Assembly (NCBI RefSeq): GCF_024139115.2
Contig: NC_085140.1
Coordinates: forward strand, 100,762,988-100,826,987
Length of the DNA: 64,000 nucleotides
Source: Armigeres subalbatus
Taxonomy: Eukaryota; Arthropoda; Insecta; Diptera; Culicidae
Direction: 5' to 3'
Position numbers and translations under genes: made by a program. Below are positions 1 through 12,017 of the stretch, one piece after another (position 1 is the first letter of the stretch; each line of letters begins with the position of its first letter). Under the pieces are notes generated by a model that worked only from the letters and a program-made list of their open reading frames with translations, ran no database searches and was not told the DNA's origin.

Positions 1-233
1 GCGACATGATATTTATTATTTTCAATCCAGTGGAGCAATATTTTTTTCTCTCAATATATTCGACAATAGGTTAATGCAATTTCAGGACATTGCTCACAGG
101 ACCTTACTTATGGGTCAATATTCGCGAGTAAAGTTGAACATAGAAAAAAGTGTGCTATTTTCCTTAGAAGAAGTAACACCTGACTGTTATAATGCTCAAT
201 CTCAAGGTAGAGATATTGATGCACAATTGGATA

Positions 234-1276
234 TCACTTGTTCTTCTTAATTTTTTCCTTCCTGCGGTGGGTTCGTTTTTCGGCTGCTCTTGCTTCCTTG
301 TAACGATCTCTATTCGATCGGGTACCCGACACCAACATCCGGCTTCTGGCAACGTTCTTCTCGTCTGTCACTCTCTGACACTCCACATCAAACCAACCCG
401 TCCTGGAACGCCTATGTGCGGTGCCTACCACTTCTCGTGCTGTTAACGAGTAGTACTCATCGCGTTCTTTAACAGAAAAATGGAAAACTGGTATGTTGTA
501 ATTTGGCGCATACGTCACTTTCTCAGATTACGGCAGCATAGATCGTTGATGTTGTCGCTAATGTTGATTGCACTTATCCGTTCGTCGTGCTTTTGGCGAT
601 ACTCAGCTGATACTCCTTCCGCCGAAAATCGCTGGATGTTGTAACGCATCGTTCGCTGTGATCTTTCGTAAGATACAGTGGACAACCATGGTCGAATTTT
701 ACTGACAACGAGGTAGTGATCAGAGTCAATGTTCGGACCTCTGAATGTCCGCACATCGATAAATTCCGAGAAATGGCGCCCTTGCACCAGAACATGGTCT
801 ATCTGGTTGCAAGTTTTACCATTTGGGTGTCTCCAGGTGTGCTTTCGGATATTCTTTCGTGCAAAGTAGGTGCTACTGATGGCCATCCCTCTGGCAGTAA
901 CGAAATTTACTAGCCGTAGGCCGTTGTCGTTAGTAGCGGAGTGAAGGCTGTCCCTACCGATTATGGGACGGAAAAGGTTCTCTCTACCGACCTGAGCGTT
1001 AGGGTCTCCGATTACAATTTTCACGTCATGCTTTGGGCACTCTCCATAGGCTTTATCAAGACATTCATAAAACGTGTCCTTCACGTCGTCGGATTTATCG
1101 TTTGTTGGTGCGTAAACGTTGATTGGGCTGTAATTGAAGAATTTGCCCCGTATCCTCAACACACAGATTGGTTCGCTAATGGGTTTCCACCGCATCACTC
1201 GCTTCATCTGCTTGCCCATAACTGTTGGAGAATGAAATGAACAGTAGGCGTTCAGATCGAACGGTAATCTAAGCAA
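234..1276 (-). pseudogene. LINE endonuclease fragment (RTE-like, craniofacial development protein 2-like)
   Basis: Read right to left, this encodes part of an apurinic-type endonuclease/exonuclease/phosphatase domain of a non-LTR retrotransposon, the enzyme that nicks target DNA. Visible motifs are INVYAPTND, a damaged GD-x-NAQVG metal-binding motif reading IGDPNAQVG, NQIDHVLV, and a final SDHYLVV carrying the catalytic Asp-His pair. After a stop near 515 another frame continues (518-234) with the lysine/arginine-rich linker that follows the endonuclease in these LINEs (GWFDVECQRVTDEKN). The N-terminal part is missing beyond about 1240, and no reverse transcriptase follows to the left, so it is truncated at both ends. 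Annotated genomes often call this fragment craniofacial development protein 2-like. Family placement is inference from motif wording. Confidence 0.8.
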
Positions 1277-1400
1277 TCATATACTTATGTCAATTAAATA
1301 AAATTTTCACTTCTACTTCTACCACTGCAACAAGTAGTTCGTTTTACTGCCATTCCAATAGGTTATTTGCCGAGTAATAGAAAAAGATTGTAGAAGCAAA

Positions 1401-2130
1401 ATGCCAAACGAAGCTACTGAACAAAATGCGATTCCACAGCAAATCCAGAACCTTTCAAATCTCCCTTCAATCGAGTGGTTGAGTGGCCGTGAGAACTGGC
1501 CCACTTGGAAGTTCGTTGTGGAAACTTATCTTGAGCTGGAAGAGCTGTTGGAAGTTGTGAAGCCGACTCCAAATGCGAATTGAACTCTACCGGCGGTTGA
1601 CGCGAAGAAGTGCAGAAGAGCACGAGCGAAGATTATTCTTCTTTTAGATCCGGTAAATTACGTAACGTACATGATAAGGACGCGAAAACGGCCCGTGAGG
1701 TTTGGGCAAAGTTTGAAGCAGCATTTGAAGACTCCGGTCTGATTCGTCGGGTAGCGCTGCTCAGGAAGCTCATCACCTCGCCCCTTTCGTCGTGCGGAAA
1801 TATGGAAGCGTATGTGACGGAAATCATTTCCACCGCCCATCATCTTCGAGGCGTTGGGTTCGAGATTTCGGAAGAGTGGATTGGATCTCTTTTGCTTGCT
1901 GGTATTCCGGAGGAGTATAAGCCGATGATCATGGCGTTGGAGAATTCCGGCACCCCCATCACCGGCGATAGCATCAAGACGAAGCTACTCCAGGAAGTAC
2001 AGTTCTCCTCGAAAAAAAACGGCGTTTATCGGAAGAAAGCCATTTCAATCAAAGCTGAAGCAAAGCGTAACCGAAAACCGGTCAGCTGAGCAGCCAAAAG
2101 GTCCGAAATGCAAACGTTGTCATATGTCGT
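1401..2130 (+). pseudogene. Copia-type gag fragment, 5' part
   Basis: Three reading frames in succession spell a Ty1/Copia gag of the UBN2/retrotran_gag type. The first piece (1401-1583) carries the LSGRENWPTWKF motif typical of Copia gag N-termini. A stop and frameshifts follow, and 1688-2089 continues with AREVWAKFEAAFED and the LLAGIPEEYKPMIMALE motif of this domain. Near 2105-2123 the frame enters a zinc knuckle (CKRCHM) and is cut off by an inserted element. The missing half of the knuckle (IARECK) resumes at about 4466. It would coat the retroelement RNA if intact. Frameshifts and the insertion show it is dead. Confidence 0.85.
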
Positions 2131-4454
2131 TTTCGGTTTTAAACCTGGGTCAGGTCCGACCCCGACTCTGAATAACCGAACGAAAAACGAATCGGGATCG
2201 AGTCAGTATGATGGTATTAGTGAGAACTCAATCCCTATCATCTGTTTTGTTTTTAATTCGCATTTTTATCAGCTGGCAGAAACGGACATAGGGTAACCGT
2301 ACCCTTAGTGGAGGTAGCACCAATAGTGGAGGTAGTGGGGTTTTAATGAGATTTATCATGTTTATACCCTTTACGATGGTTTCAGTTGCTGCGTCGTGCT
2401 TTAAATGCCCTGTTAAATGCAACTTATGTTAAGATTTCGCTTGAAAAACTATTGAAAACAATGATTTTCCATAACAAAATTGACTCCCTTGCACCTATAG
2501 TGGTGCAACTGTACCAATAGTGGTGAGTCTCATAAGAAACCAATGGATAGCACCACTGTGGGAACCAAAATTAATTTTTATCGCCACTAAAGGAACAGTG
2601 TACCCATAGTGGTGCAAGCAATATTTGGTAATTATTGATGTTAAATGACATCTATCTCATTTTTGTTAGCAAATTTATTGGTTTATCTATTGATTAAGAT
2701 ATTAAATCTGTAAATTTCCCATAATTATCGATTTTTAAAAAATATTTTCTTTTGTCGATCTACTAATACCTCCACTATTGGTACCGTTACCCTATTTTAT
2801 CTATTGAATTTTGTTATTAGTGTTATTTTTTTCTTGTTTTATGAATTATGGGGGAAATCAGACGTTTCTTCTGTTAATTGTTTAATGACTAAAATGACTA
2901 TTATTTCATCAAAAAATAATGTGATTAGGAGCTTGTGATGAATGACGACGGCAATGTGGATTGCCGTGAAAGAATTTATGCCAATCCGTGTTTCCCGATA
3001 AACTGTTGTGCTTATTCTATATGGCTTTTTGGGTAACAGTGACTGTAAACTTACAGTAAACTTACAGGGTAACTTACAGTAAACAGAACAGAACAAGAAA
3101 ATATGGAAACACTTTGTAAAAAATCCAATACAACATTTATTGAGATTTGGGGCCTTTTATTTTAAAACAAAGAATCAAATCGTACAAGAGCATTATTTTT
3201 TGCTATTTGCCTTTTTTTGCTATTTTTCTCCCAAGAAGAGGGAACCCTTTGGGATAAATTGCGATTTCGTCAAAACTGCAAAAACCAAATATACAAGAGA
3301 GGAAAATAATTTTTCACTACATAATCTAAACAGGAGATTCAACATAATCAATATCAATGGGATAAAATATGTCTTTGTCGGTTTTTTAACGAATTACAAC
3401 TAAAAACCTTTCTTCCACTGAAAAATTATGCTCAATTCGTATAAAAACTGTTCCTGAATAAACATTTGAATTTATTTATAAATAATCATTTATAAATAAA
3501 TACAATAAATTTGTTGATGGCAATATAGTTGCCAAAGTCTTATAAATGGTTAATGCCAGGGTTAATACATTATGTTTATATTCTTCAAATCCGTAACCTT
3601 GAACAAATTATGCACAGACTGCAATAATGAATAAAATATGGTATGAACATTTTGGTATAAATAACTTCATAGCGGCAGATACTCTGGTACGCTATATTCC
3701 CATTGATAGAGCAATTATACCTAAAGCATATGTTCGAATACACAACGTAAAAGTGAATAAATAGCAGCTACCTTCTCGTCACTGCATTTTATAAATCACA
3801 TTCAACCAAATGTTCAACCCTTATTTTGTTTATAGTGGAGCTATCATCTGAGGTAATCAGCGAAAAATATGTCGATATCTGAATCAGATTCACCATCAGA
3901 GCAACTTGAAAACAGCACAAAATTAAAATAATCCATTTTTGCGTGGAAGAGCAATAAAATTGATAAATTTAACAAATGAAACAAACAAAATCAAATACCC
4001 ATCCGTGTCTTTTACGTTTTCATTTTCCTTTAGCGTAAACATAAACACCAGTTTGACAGTTTGTGTTTGAATGTATTCACTGTTAGATGACTTTACCCAT
4101 TAATGGGTACTATGTTATTGTTGATATTATTTCACCGTGAAAAATTCACCCATTTTCTTTAAAAGCGCCACTACTCATTAAAATGGTAGTGGCACTTTTC
4201 AAGAAAATGGGTGAATTTTTCATGGTGGGAATAATATCAACAATAACATAGTACCCATTAATGGGTAAAGTCATCTAACCGTGTTGGTGAACCTAGGTTG
4301 GATCTTGATAAATCGGCAGAGCGAACCTCATTCATTTTGGGTCGGATCTGGTGCGGATCGCGATCCAACCTGAACGAATAACCGAACGTTTTGACAGCTG
4401 TTAGAGCGGATCCGGTGCAGAACTAGGTTCGACCCAGCAATAACCGAAAACGAC
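2126..4454. mobile_element. Inverted-repeat DNA element inserted in the Copia zinc knuckle
   Basis: The ends are inverted repeats: GTCGTTTTCGGTT at 2126-2138 matches AACCGAAAACGAC at 4442-4454 perfectly, and similarity continues to GGGTC on both sides. The element interrupts a Copia gag exactly within its zinc knuckle, so its borders are set by the host frame. I find no transposase; the interior is AT-rich and non-coding, so this is a non-autonomous element. A clear target-site duplication cannot be read. It carries a cluster of related short motifs (2290-2800) and a nested foldback (4082-4279). Confidence 0.65.
4082..4279. repeat. Foldback MITE, about 198 bp
   Basis: Two arms of about 90 bases are near-perfect reverse complements around a short loop near 4180. 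The outer arms carry GTTAGATGACTTTACCCATT and its complement. The internal palindrome ACCCATTAATGGGT also occurs alone near 45929. It is nested inside the larger element at 2126-4454. Confidence 0.8.
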
Positions 4455-5200
4455 AATAGATACGGACAAATTGCTAGAGAATGTAAAGTAAAAAACGATA
4501 AGAAGAAGGGATCAGCCATTCTACTCGATCCTCTCAACGAACACCTGCAATTACAGCGAAGGTTGGGTGTTTGACTCTGGTGCGTCGGATCATTTTACTA
4601 TGAATCGTAATTTACTGATTAACAAGGAGCTGGTGTTCCAAGCGGAGATTTTTGCTATAATGAAATATGCTAATATCTGTGTAGAGAGGAAATATAGATA
4701 TGCAAATATTTGTATCTTCACAGATACTCAAACTGCACTCAAAGCATTAAGTAGCTTTAAATGTACATCAAAACTTGTCTGGGACTGCATTCTTTCATTG
4801 CGAAAAGTGTGCCAAGAGAACTCCGTAAATCTGTACTGGGTTCCAGGACACTGTGGCATTGAAGGTAATGAAAAGGCAGACCAGCTTGCAAAACGAGGTT
4901 CAAACACACAGTTTATTGGCCCAGAACCTTTCTGCGGTATATCATACTGTACTATAAAAATGGAATTGAAATCCTGGGAAGCACAAAGGTTGATGACCAA
5001 CTGGTTGGTTGCCGAAAAGTGTGCTCAAAGAGATTTATAATTCCCAATGTTAAAGTAACCGAAAAGCTCTTGGAGCAACATGGAACGTGAAATCTCGGAA
5101 CATCTGCTTTGCAGTTGTGATGCATTGTACAATATTTCTAAATACCGTGCACGCACCATACTTTGCGCAGTTAAGGAAATGTAAAATTGAATCAACTCGT
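4455..5200 (+). pseudogene. Copia gag end/protease start fused to a LINE RNase H fragment
   Basis: From 4455 the Copia gag resumes (zinc-knuckle end IARECK) and reaches the protease active site DSGASDHFT at about 4570-4600. Within the same open frame (4567-5040) the sequence then switches near 4625 to the RNase H domain of a non-LTR retrotransposon. Signs of the RNase H are AEIFAIM with the catalytic Glu, FTDTQTALKAL with the catalytic Asp, and WVPGHCGIEGNEKADQLAKR with His and the last Asp. In another frame, 5086-5185 reads ISEHLLCSCDAL, the cysteine-rich tail of such elements. The fused 157-codon frame is a chance product of one retroelement landing in another. Junction position is approximate. 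Confidence 0.75.
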
Positions 5201-6955
5201 ACAACTTACAGAAAGCAGCTATTTGCCTGAAATAGTTTCCATGCTGTAGTATTATTATCATATTATTGTTTGAGAACTAAATTTTATACAAAAATTTGAA
5301 ATAAATAGTAAATTGAACTTCAAAGCAGACCCCTTATTATATGCCTAACTTTGCGCACATAACTTGGATAATTTCCAACACGAAACAAGCGTATATCATA
5401 CAATTTTTCATCCAAATTAGTTTTTTTCAGCTAATACTACTATTACAATTCATGATCATTCCATTTGTAGGCATATTTGAGCATATTTGAGAATATGAGG
5501 ATGCCCGGCATTATTTTCTTATAATTCGACATACTTAGTATGTTTTCACGTCTGTTGGTGTATGTATAGTCTCATTTATGTACATTGGCCACAGCTAACA
5601 AAAGTTCTTTTTTACGTAAACCCTATTCCGACGAGGTATATCATAAATGTTGAAAATAACGAAGAAATACCAGTTGTGCGCAAAATTAGGTACACTGTAT
5701 TGAAAAATTGTTCCTAACATTGCGCATAATATATTTTAACAAAAAATGTAAATAACAAACCAAATTCTCATGAGATGGCTTCAACAATATTATAATTATT
5801 GGGTCCATGTGTAATCAGTTGTCAGCGATTGTAAAAATTTACAAAAAAATACAGTTTTTCGGGTAGACCGTCACTTGTCATTTGTGCTAACAAATGGCGT
5901 GTTCTTAGCACAAATGACATTTTGGTCATTTTCACTGTTTTCAGTACAAGTTTCGACTATTAAAATGAAAAATGTGTCATTTAACAGCGAAAAAACGCAT
6001 GCACTGTTATGATAACATGTATATTGTGCTGACAAGTTATAATTATATTTCGAAATTCAATTTAAACGCATTCTATTACAAAAATAACCGCAAAATGCGC
6101 AAAGTTAGGAGCTGCGCAAAGTTGGGTGCGTGCACGGTAGTGGCTTTATGCAACCAGGAGATATTTGGACTGCAAATCCTGGAAAGGTAGTGGGCAAGGA
6201 TTGAATCCTAAAGAGAATGACCAAGTCTTTCACTTATCATCTCTGTATACATATACAATATGTAGCATACCGAGAGAGAGACTTTTTTCCCGAGCTGTCA
6301 TACAGCTGTTGAAAGGAAACCTTTGGTGACGTCCGTACGTCTATATTAGCTAGCTCGTATCAATATAATTACTCAGGGTCGGCCACCGACCTCGGGAAGA
6401 CTGTTCTGAACACGAGAACGCGTGTTCGTGTTCAAAACGTTCTGAACACTGAACACTGTTCAAGAGCATTGACCTAACTTAGCAATTTTGTATTCTAGGA
6501 AAACAAATTCAAACGACGGCATGCTACACATTTTTCGGCTAGTAATAGAACACGTGGGCATCTACGGATAGAAATCAAACATGCTCGTATGCTTTTGCAT
6601 AGTTCCAAATCTAAGAAATCTTAGTTACCATGATCGTTTTGCTTGCGTACTAACCCAGTGCACACTGAACTGTGTTCAGAGTTCAAAACTAAGAACACAA
6701 AGGCACGCCGCACGCTCTTGGCTCATGTTCTGTTCAGGATGCATCTCTGGTCTGCAGTGTTAAACTATGCCCGAAAGAAATTAATTTTTTAATGTTTCCG
6801 GGAAACCCTCCATTCTAATCGATGTTGTATAGATACATTTTGTTATAAGTTGGTTTGGCAGATGGCAGTCTGTTGTCATAGGTAAATACCAGTTAGATCA
6901 AGGGTTATATTTGAATTATACTTTTTAGTACGTTAGTTTTTTTTTCAGTTCAGTT
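5201..6955. other. No gene recognised
   Basis: AT-rich non-coding DNA. Reading frames are short and composition-driven. No terminal repeats, tRNA or known element could be recognised, apart from short repeats around 6400-6470 and 6660-6710 built on gaacact/gttca words. Confidence 0.5.
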
Positions 6956-7149
6956 CAGTGCGTGTTGGCTCTTGTTTCGGACGGTAGAACGATCGCGCGA
7001 TTTGCCGAAATTTTGCGTTTTGCATTGTGCGGCCGGTAATAAAGTTAATTAGTTCAGTGCGAGTTGGCTCTTGTTTCGGACGGTAGAACGATCGCGCGAT
7101 TTGCCGAAATTTTGTTTTTTTTTTGCATTGCGCGGCCGGTAATAAGGTT
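6956..7149. repeat. 99-bp tandem satellite, left part (two units)
   Basis: Two head-to-tail units start at 6956 and 7055, a period of 99. Each contains GTTGGCTCTTGTTTCGGACGG, then ACGATCGCGCGATTTGCCGA and a GCGGCCGGTAATAA end. The array is interrupted at 7149 by a LINE and resumes at 11721. Confidence 0.9.
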
Positions 7150-7413
7150 TTTTTTTTTTTTTTTATTATTTTTTTTTATTTTTTTTATTTTTTTAACTAA
7201 TTTTATTTGCTAATTATCTAATACATGCATTCATCTCTTAGACTAGGTGTTCCGTGTTTTCTTAACACTATCATCCTTATTTGCTATGTTACTTTTTAGT
7301 TATTATTAATACATTTCAATTGCCTCTGGCAGTTAGAATTTTTCCTCTGGTTGAATTGAACCATGTAGGAATTACAATGTTTTCAACTTAAACTAAACTT
7401 AACCTATTTTATA

Positions 7414-9029
7414 CTAAGGGTACAAGGAGTTAATCGTTGCAATAGAAGATTGCAACGATTTTTGTCTAAAATTGGAAATTATTTTGTTGGACATTTGTTG
7501 CAATGTCTCAATATTAGAAATTCTATGAAGTTCATTGGTACTATACCACGGAGGCAACTTCAGAATCATTTTCAAAATTTTATTTTGAATCCTCTGGAGT
7601 GCCTTCTTTCTGGTATTGCAGCAACTAGCCCATATTGGCACAGCATACAACATGGCAGGTCTAAAAATTTGTTTGTAAATCAAAAGTTTGTTCTTAAGAC
7701 AAAGTTTTGATTATCTGTTTATAAGTGGATATACTTAATATATTTGTTACATTTGGCTTGAAGGCCTTCAATGTGATTTTTAAAAGTTAATTTTTGATCT
7801 AGCAGAAGTCCTAAGTATTTAGCTTCGCTAGACCAATTAATTGGAACCCCATTCATAGTGACAATATGTCTGCTAGAAGGTTTCAAATAAGAAGCTCTCG
7901 GCTTATGTGGGAAAATTATAAGCTGAGTTTTGGAAGCATTGGGGGAAATTTTCCATTTTTGCAAGTAAGTGGAGAAAATATCCAAACTTTTTTGCAATCT
8001 ACTACAAATGACACGAAGGCTTCGCCCTTTGGCTGAAAGGCCAGTGCCATCTGCAAACAAAGATTTTTGACACCCTGGTGGTAAATAAGGTAAGTCAGAA
8101 GTAACAATGTTATACAAAATGGGCCCCAGTCTGCTGCCCTGGGGACACTAGGCTCTTACAGGTAATCTATCAGATTTAGTATTCTGATAGGTTACCTGCA
8201 GTGAGCGATCTGATAGATAATTTTGGATCAGTTTAATTATGGACAGAGGAAAATTAAAATTCATCAATTTTACAATCAAACCTTCATGCCAAACACTGTC
8301 AAATGCTTTCTCTATATCAAGAAGAGCAACTCCAGTCGAATATCCTTCAGATTTGTTGAACCGAATTAAGTTCGTTACTCTTAATAACTGATGAGTGGTT
8401 GAATGCCCATGGCGAAAACCAAATTGCTCATCAGCGAAAATAGAATTGTCATTAATATGAACCATCATTCTATTTAAAATAATCTTTTCAAACAGTTTGC
8501 TTATTGAAGAAAGCAAACTGATTGGGCGATAACTAGAAGCCTCAGCTGGATTTTTGTCCGGCTTCAAAATAGGAACAACTTTGGCATTTTTCCATTTATC
8601 TGGGAAGTATGCCAATTGAAAACATTTGTTAAATAAATTAACTAAAAAGGATAAAGAGCTCTCAGGAAGTTTTTGATAAGTATGTAGAAAATACCATCAT
8701 CACCTGGGGCTTTCATATTTTTAAATTTTCTAGTAATAGATCTCACTTCATCCAAATTAGTTTCCCAACGAAGGGTCGAAAACATTCTCTTGATTGAGAA
8801 TGTCTTCGAAGCTCCGTGTAACCTGATCCTCAATTGGACTAGTGAGACCTAGACTAAAATTATGGGCACTCTCGAACTGCTGAGCAAGTTTTTGAGCCTT
8901 TTCGCCATTTGTTAATAAAATTTTATTTCCCTCTTTAAGCGCTGGAATTGGCTTTTGAGGTTTCTTAAGAATTTTGTTAATTTCAAAAGGGTTTCGAACT
9001 GGGATCCAACTTCGAGACATTATTCTCAA
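7414..9029 (-). pseudogene. LINE reverse transcriptase, broken
   Basis: Five fragments in different frames (9029-8757, 8833-8642, 8615-8148, 8117-7719, 7683-7414) encode the reverse transcriptase of the Jockey-like element. It would copy the element RNA at the nicked target. Visible motifs are KAPGDDGI, YRPISLLSSISKLFEKIILNR, the LLDIEKAFDSVWH block with catalytic Asp, and LPPGCQ. The active-site FADD box reads FADG, so a catalytic Asp is lost. The tail (7683-7414) has the IWASCCNTRKKALQRIQNKILK block seen at Jockey C-termini. Frameshifts and the FADG change show it is inactive. Confidence 0.85.
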
Positions 9030-9117
9030 AGTTGGTATTTCTCAGAATAGCGAAACGTTTTTTAATTTCATTTTGCAAATCTCGCCAAATAACTTTCAAC
9101 GCGGGATCGCGAGTTCT

Positions 9118-10166
9118 TTAGTATTGCCTTCTTCTCACATTTTTAAGACGGATCAGTAGCTGAAGATCGTCGTCAATAATAATGGAGTTGAATTTAACTT
9201 CACATTTCGGAATTGCAATGCCTCTGGCTTCGACAATTAAATTTGTCAAAGATACGAGAGCATTATCAATATCACTTTTGGTATCGAGAGGAATATCAAC
9301 ATCAAAATTCCTATCGATATACGTTTTATATAAATCCCAATCAGCTCTATGATAATTAAAAGTAGAGCTGATTGGATTATAAATGGCTTCTTGTGAGATT
9401 TCAAATGTCACAGGAAGGTGATCAGAGTCAAAGTCAGCATGAGTTACCAATCGGCCACACAGCTGACTTGAATCTGTTAAAACTAAATCAATTGTAGAAG
9501 GATTTCGACTGGAAGAAAAACAAGTTGGTCCATTGGGATATTGAATAGTATAATATCCCGCAGAACAATCTTCAAATAAAATTTTACCATTGGAATTGCT
9601 TTGAGCATTATTCCATGAACGGTGTTTGGCATTGAAGTCACCAATTACGAAGAATTTTGATTTGTTGCGAGTCAGAATTTGAAGATCAGCTTTCAACAAA
9701 TTCTTTTGCTGCCCATTGCATTGAAAAGGCAAGTAGGCTGCAATGAAGGAAAATTGTCCAAAATTTGTTTCAACAGAAACTCCCAAGGTTTCAAAAACTT
9801 TGGTTTCAAACGAAGAAAATAATTTATGTTTGATACGTCTATTAATGACAATGGCGACCCACCACAGGCGCTGTCAAGACGATCATTTCTGTAGATAAAA
9901 TAATTTGGATCTCTTTTAATGGAGAGTCCTGGTTTTAAATAAGTTTCTGTAATAATGGCTATATGCACATTATGAACTTTTAGGAAGTTGAATAATTCAT
10001 CTTCCTTACCCTTTAGAGAGCGGGCATTCCAATTTAGAACTTTCACACAATTATTTGGATCCATTGAAACGGAGTCCGATAACAATTTTTGTGTGTACTT
10101 TATACCAACCTGAACAGCTTCAGGAATGGTATTTGCTTTGAACATTGCATCAATCATGTGATGCAA
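9118..10166 (-). pseudogene. LINE ORF2 endonuclease domain, frameshifted
   Basis: Two overlapping fragments (10166-9693 and 9786-9118) carry the apurinic-like endonuclease at the N-terminus of ORF2. Signs are LNWNARSLKGK, ITETYLKPG with the catalytic Glu, VIGDFNAKHRSW, TIDLVLTDS and DSDHLPV with the final Asp-His pair. All key residues seem present, but the domain is split by a frameshift near 9790. It lies directly upstream of the reverse transcriptase fragments, as expected for ORF2. Confidence 0.85.
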
Positions 10167-10197
10167 TTGTTCAGTTAAAAATCAAAATCGGAAGCAG

Positions 10198-11266
10198 TCA
10201 TGCTACCTGAATCGGCAACATGATCGTTATTTTCCGTTGGGACATGGGTATAAACCTCATTTTGAGAAGAGAAATTTTGTCTACCAGCAGCGATGTTTGC
10301 ATACGTAGGTACATTGGAAAATTGGAATTTACTGAAGTGCTTGCTACCCGTTGACGAGCGGCAAAATTTGTTTGTGAATTGTGGTGGGTATGAATTGCTC
10401 GACCGGTAACCGGTTTCGGAATTTGAGCGTTTGAAAAATTTCTACCCGTCGAATCTGTGATCCGATTGGAATTTCCCGTCATCAATTTTGCACGGGAATT
10501 AAAAACTTTTTTGCGTGAAGGGCATTCCCAGAAATTGGATTTATGATTGCCCCCACAATTAGCACATTTAAATTTATTGGAATCTTCTCTCACAGGACAT
10601 GCGTCCTTGGCGTGAGAGGTTCCACTACAAATCATGCATTTAGCATCCATGTGACAATGTTTGGTTCCATGACCCCACTTTTGGCACTTACGGCACTGGG
10701 TGGGGTTTTGAAATTTCCCCAGGCCTGCGGAAATGTTCCCATGTAACACGGACATGAGACATAATACAGGCCTTTTCCAAACTTTTCATATTAATTAGTT
10801 CACTTTTGTTAAAATGAACTAAATAAAATTCTTGAGAAATGCCTCTCTGGGAAGTACCAGTGATTCTTTTTCATCTTAATTACTTGGACTGGTGAAAATC
10901 CAAGTAATTGAGAAATTTCAATTTTAATCTCATCCAGTGATTTATCATCACTGGGGAGACCTTTCAAGACGACTTTGAACAATCGCTCAGTTTTGTCGTC
11001 GTATGTGAAGAATTTATGGCGCTTCTCAGTTAAATACTGAAGAAGACGTTTGCGATCGTCAAAGGATCCCGGCAAACGCGGCAGTCACCCTTCCTAGCAA
11101 TCTGAAATGAAACCTTGATCCCCTGAAGGTTACTCAAAATCTCATTCCGGAAGCCAGAAAACTCGGCAACAGATACCACAATTGGCGGAATCCTTTGCTT
11201 TTCCGCATGAATCGAATCACCTGGGCTAAAGGTAGAATCGATTGGCTCACTTTCATCATTAATCAA
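10198..11266 (-). pseudogene. LINE ORF1 (gag-like) with three zinc knuckles, frameshifted
   Basis: Three fragments (11266-11030, 11075-10809, 10755-10198) give a gag-like nucleic-acid-binding protein. The middle piece holds the RLFKVVLKGLPSD segment usual upstream of the knuckles. The last piece has three cysteine-histidine knuckles in a row: CRKCQKWGHGTKHC, CMICSGTSHAKDAC and CANCGGNHKSNFWEC (the last with unusual spacing). It would package element RNA. Frameshifts between pieces show decay. Confidence 0.85.
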
Positions 11267-11720
11267 ATCGAACTGATTGCTCAGTTAGATTGTAGAAGAA
11301 TTATTTCCGATATTAGAGTTAGAAGGAATATCTGAATTCTCCAGCTTCCTTCTATTTTTCCGCGCTTTGGCAGGACTGTCTTGAGACCTTGTTTCTTTGA
11401 GGGAAGTGAAGAAGTCAGAGACTACTCCTTCCTCTTGTTTTTATTCATGCTCAGGGCTGAGCGTGGTGACGTGACCTTCTAAGAGGTTTTTTCCCAGAAC
11501 GGTGTCCCTGCAGGATTACCACCGCTTGTCGGAATTTTACTTCCGCAAACGGGTCCAACGTAAAACGAAGGCACGGGTCCTTGCAAAGATCTTAACGGAA
11601 TCAGTGGGTACAAATAGCGCTAAGAAGCACCGTTGAAATTAAAATAGCTTCGGGTAGTATTAAAAACTTCCTTCCGCAAAGAGAGAAAGAACCGCACAGC
11701 ACGAAAGCACGATGCGGTCT

Positions 11721-11928
11721 GCCGGTAATAAGGTTAATTAGTTCAGTGCGTGTTGGCTCTTGTTTCGGACGGCAGAACGATTGCGCGGTTTGCCGAAATT
11801 TTGCGTTTTGCATTGCGCGGCCGGTGATAAAGTTAATTAGTTCAGTGCGGGTTGGCTCTTGTTTCGGACGGCAGAACGATCGCGCGATTTGCCGAAATTT
11901 TGTGTTTTGCATTGCGCGGCCGTCAATG
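11721..11928. repeat. 99-bp tandem satellite, right part
   Basis: Two further units start at 11744 and 11843 (period 99), in the same orientation as the left part. The array ends at GCGGCCGTCAATGC near 11928. Without the LINE the four units would be contiguous. Confidence 0.9.
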
Positions 11929-12017
11929 CTTGTTTTGTCGTGTTTCTGCCCAGTAAGCAGATAGTTCGCGCGACCGAGTGAGTAAATATTTGGTGCGTGA
12001 TCGGACGTAGGTAGTAT

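Larger units (their letters stand above)
7150..11720 (-). mobile_element. Jockey-clade (Juan-like) LINE, decayed, with target-site duplication
   Basis: This is a nearly full-length minus-strand non-LTR retrotransposon. It begins at 11720 with a leader, then gag-like ORF1, then endonuclease plus reverse transcriptase, and ends at 7150 in a T-rich run (a poly-A tail on its own strand). Both sides carry the 15-bp duplication GCCGGTAATAAGGTT (7135-7149 and 11721-11735), which fixes the borders. The target is the 99-bp satellite. The candidate ORF1 start near 11450 is followed within nine codons by a stop, and several frameshifts follow, so the copy is inactive. Juan-like assignment rests on recalled motif wording around the reverse transcriptase and is moderate. 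Confidence 0.85.

Noticed and set aside
6581..6763. 60-codon cysteine-rich plus-strand frame
   Set aside because: Built from repeated gaacact/gttca-type words; no conserved spacing or domain.
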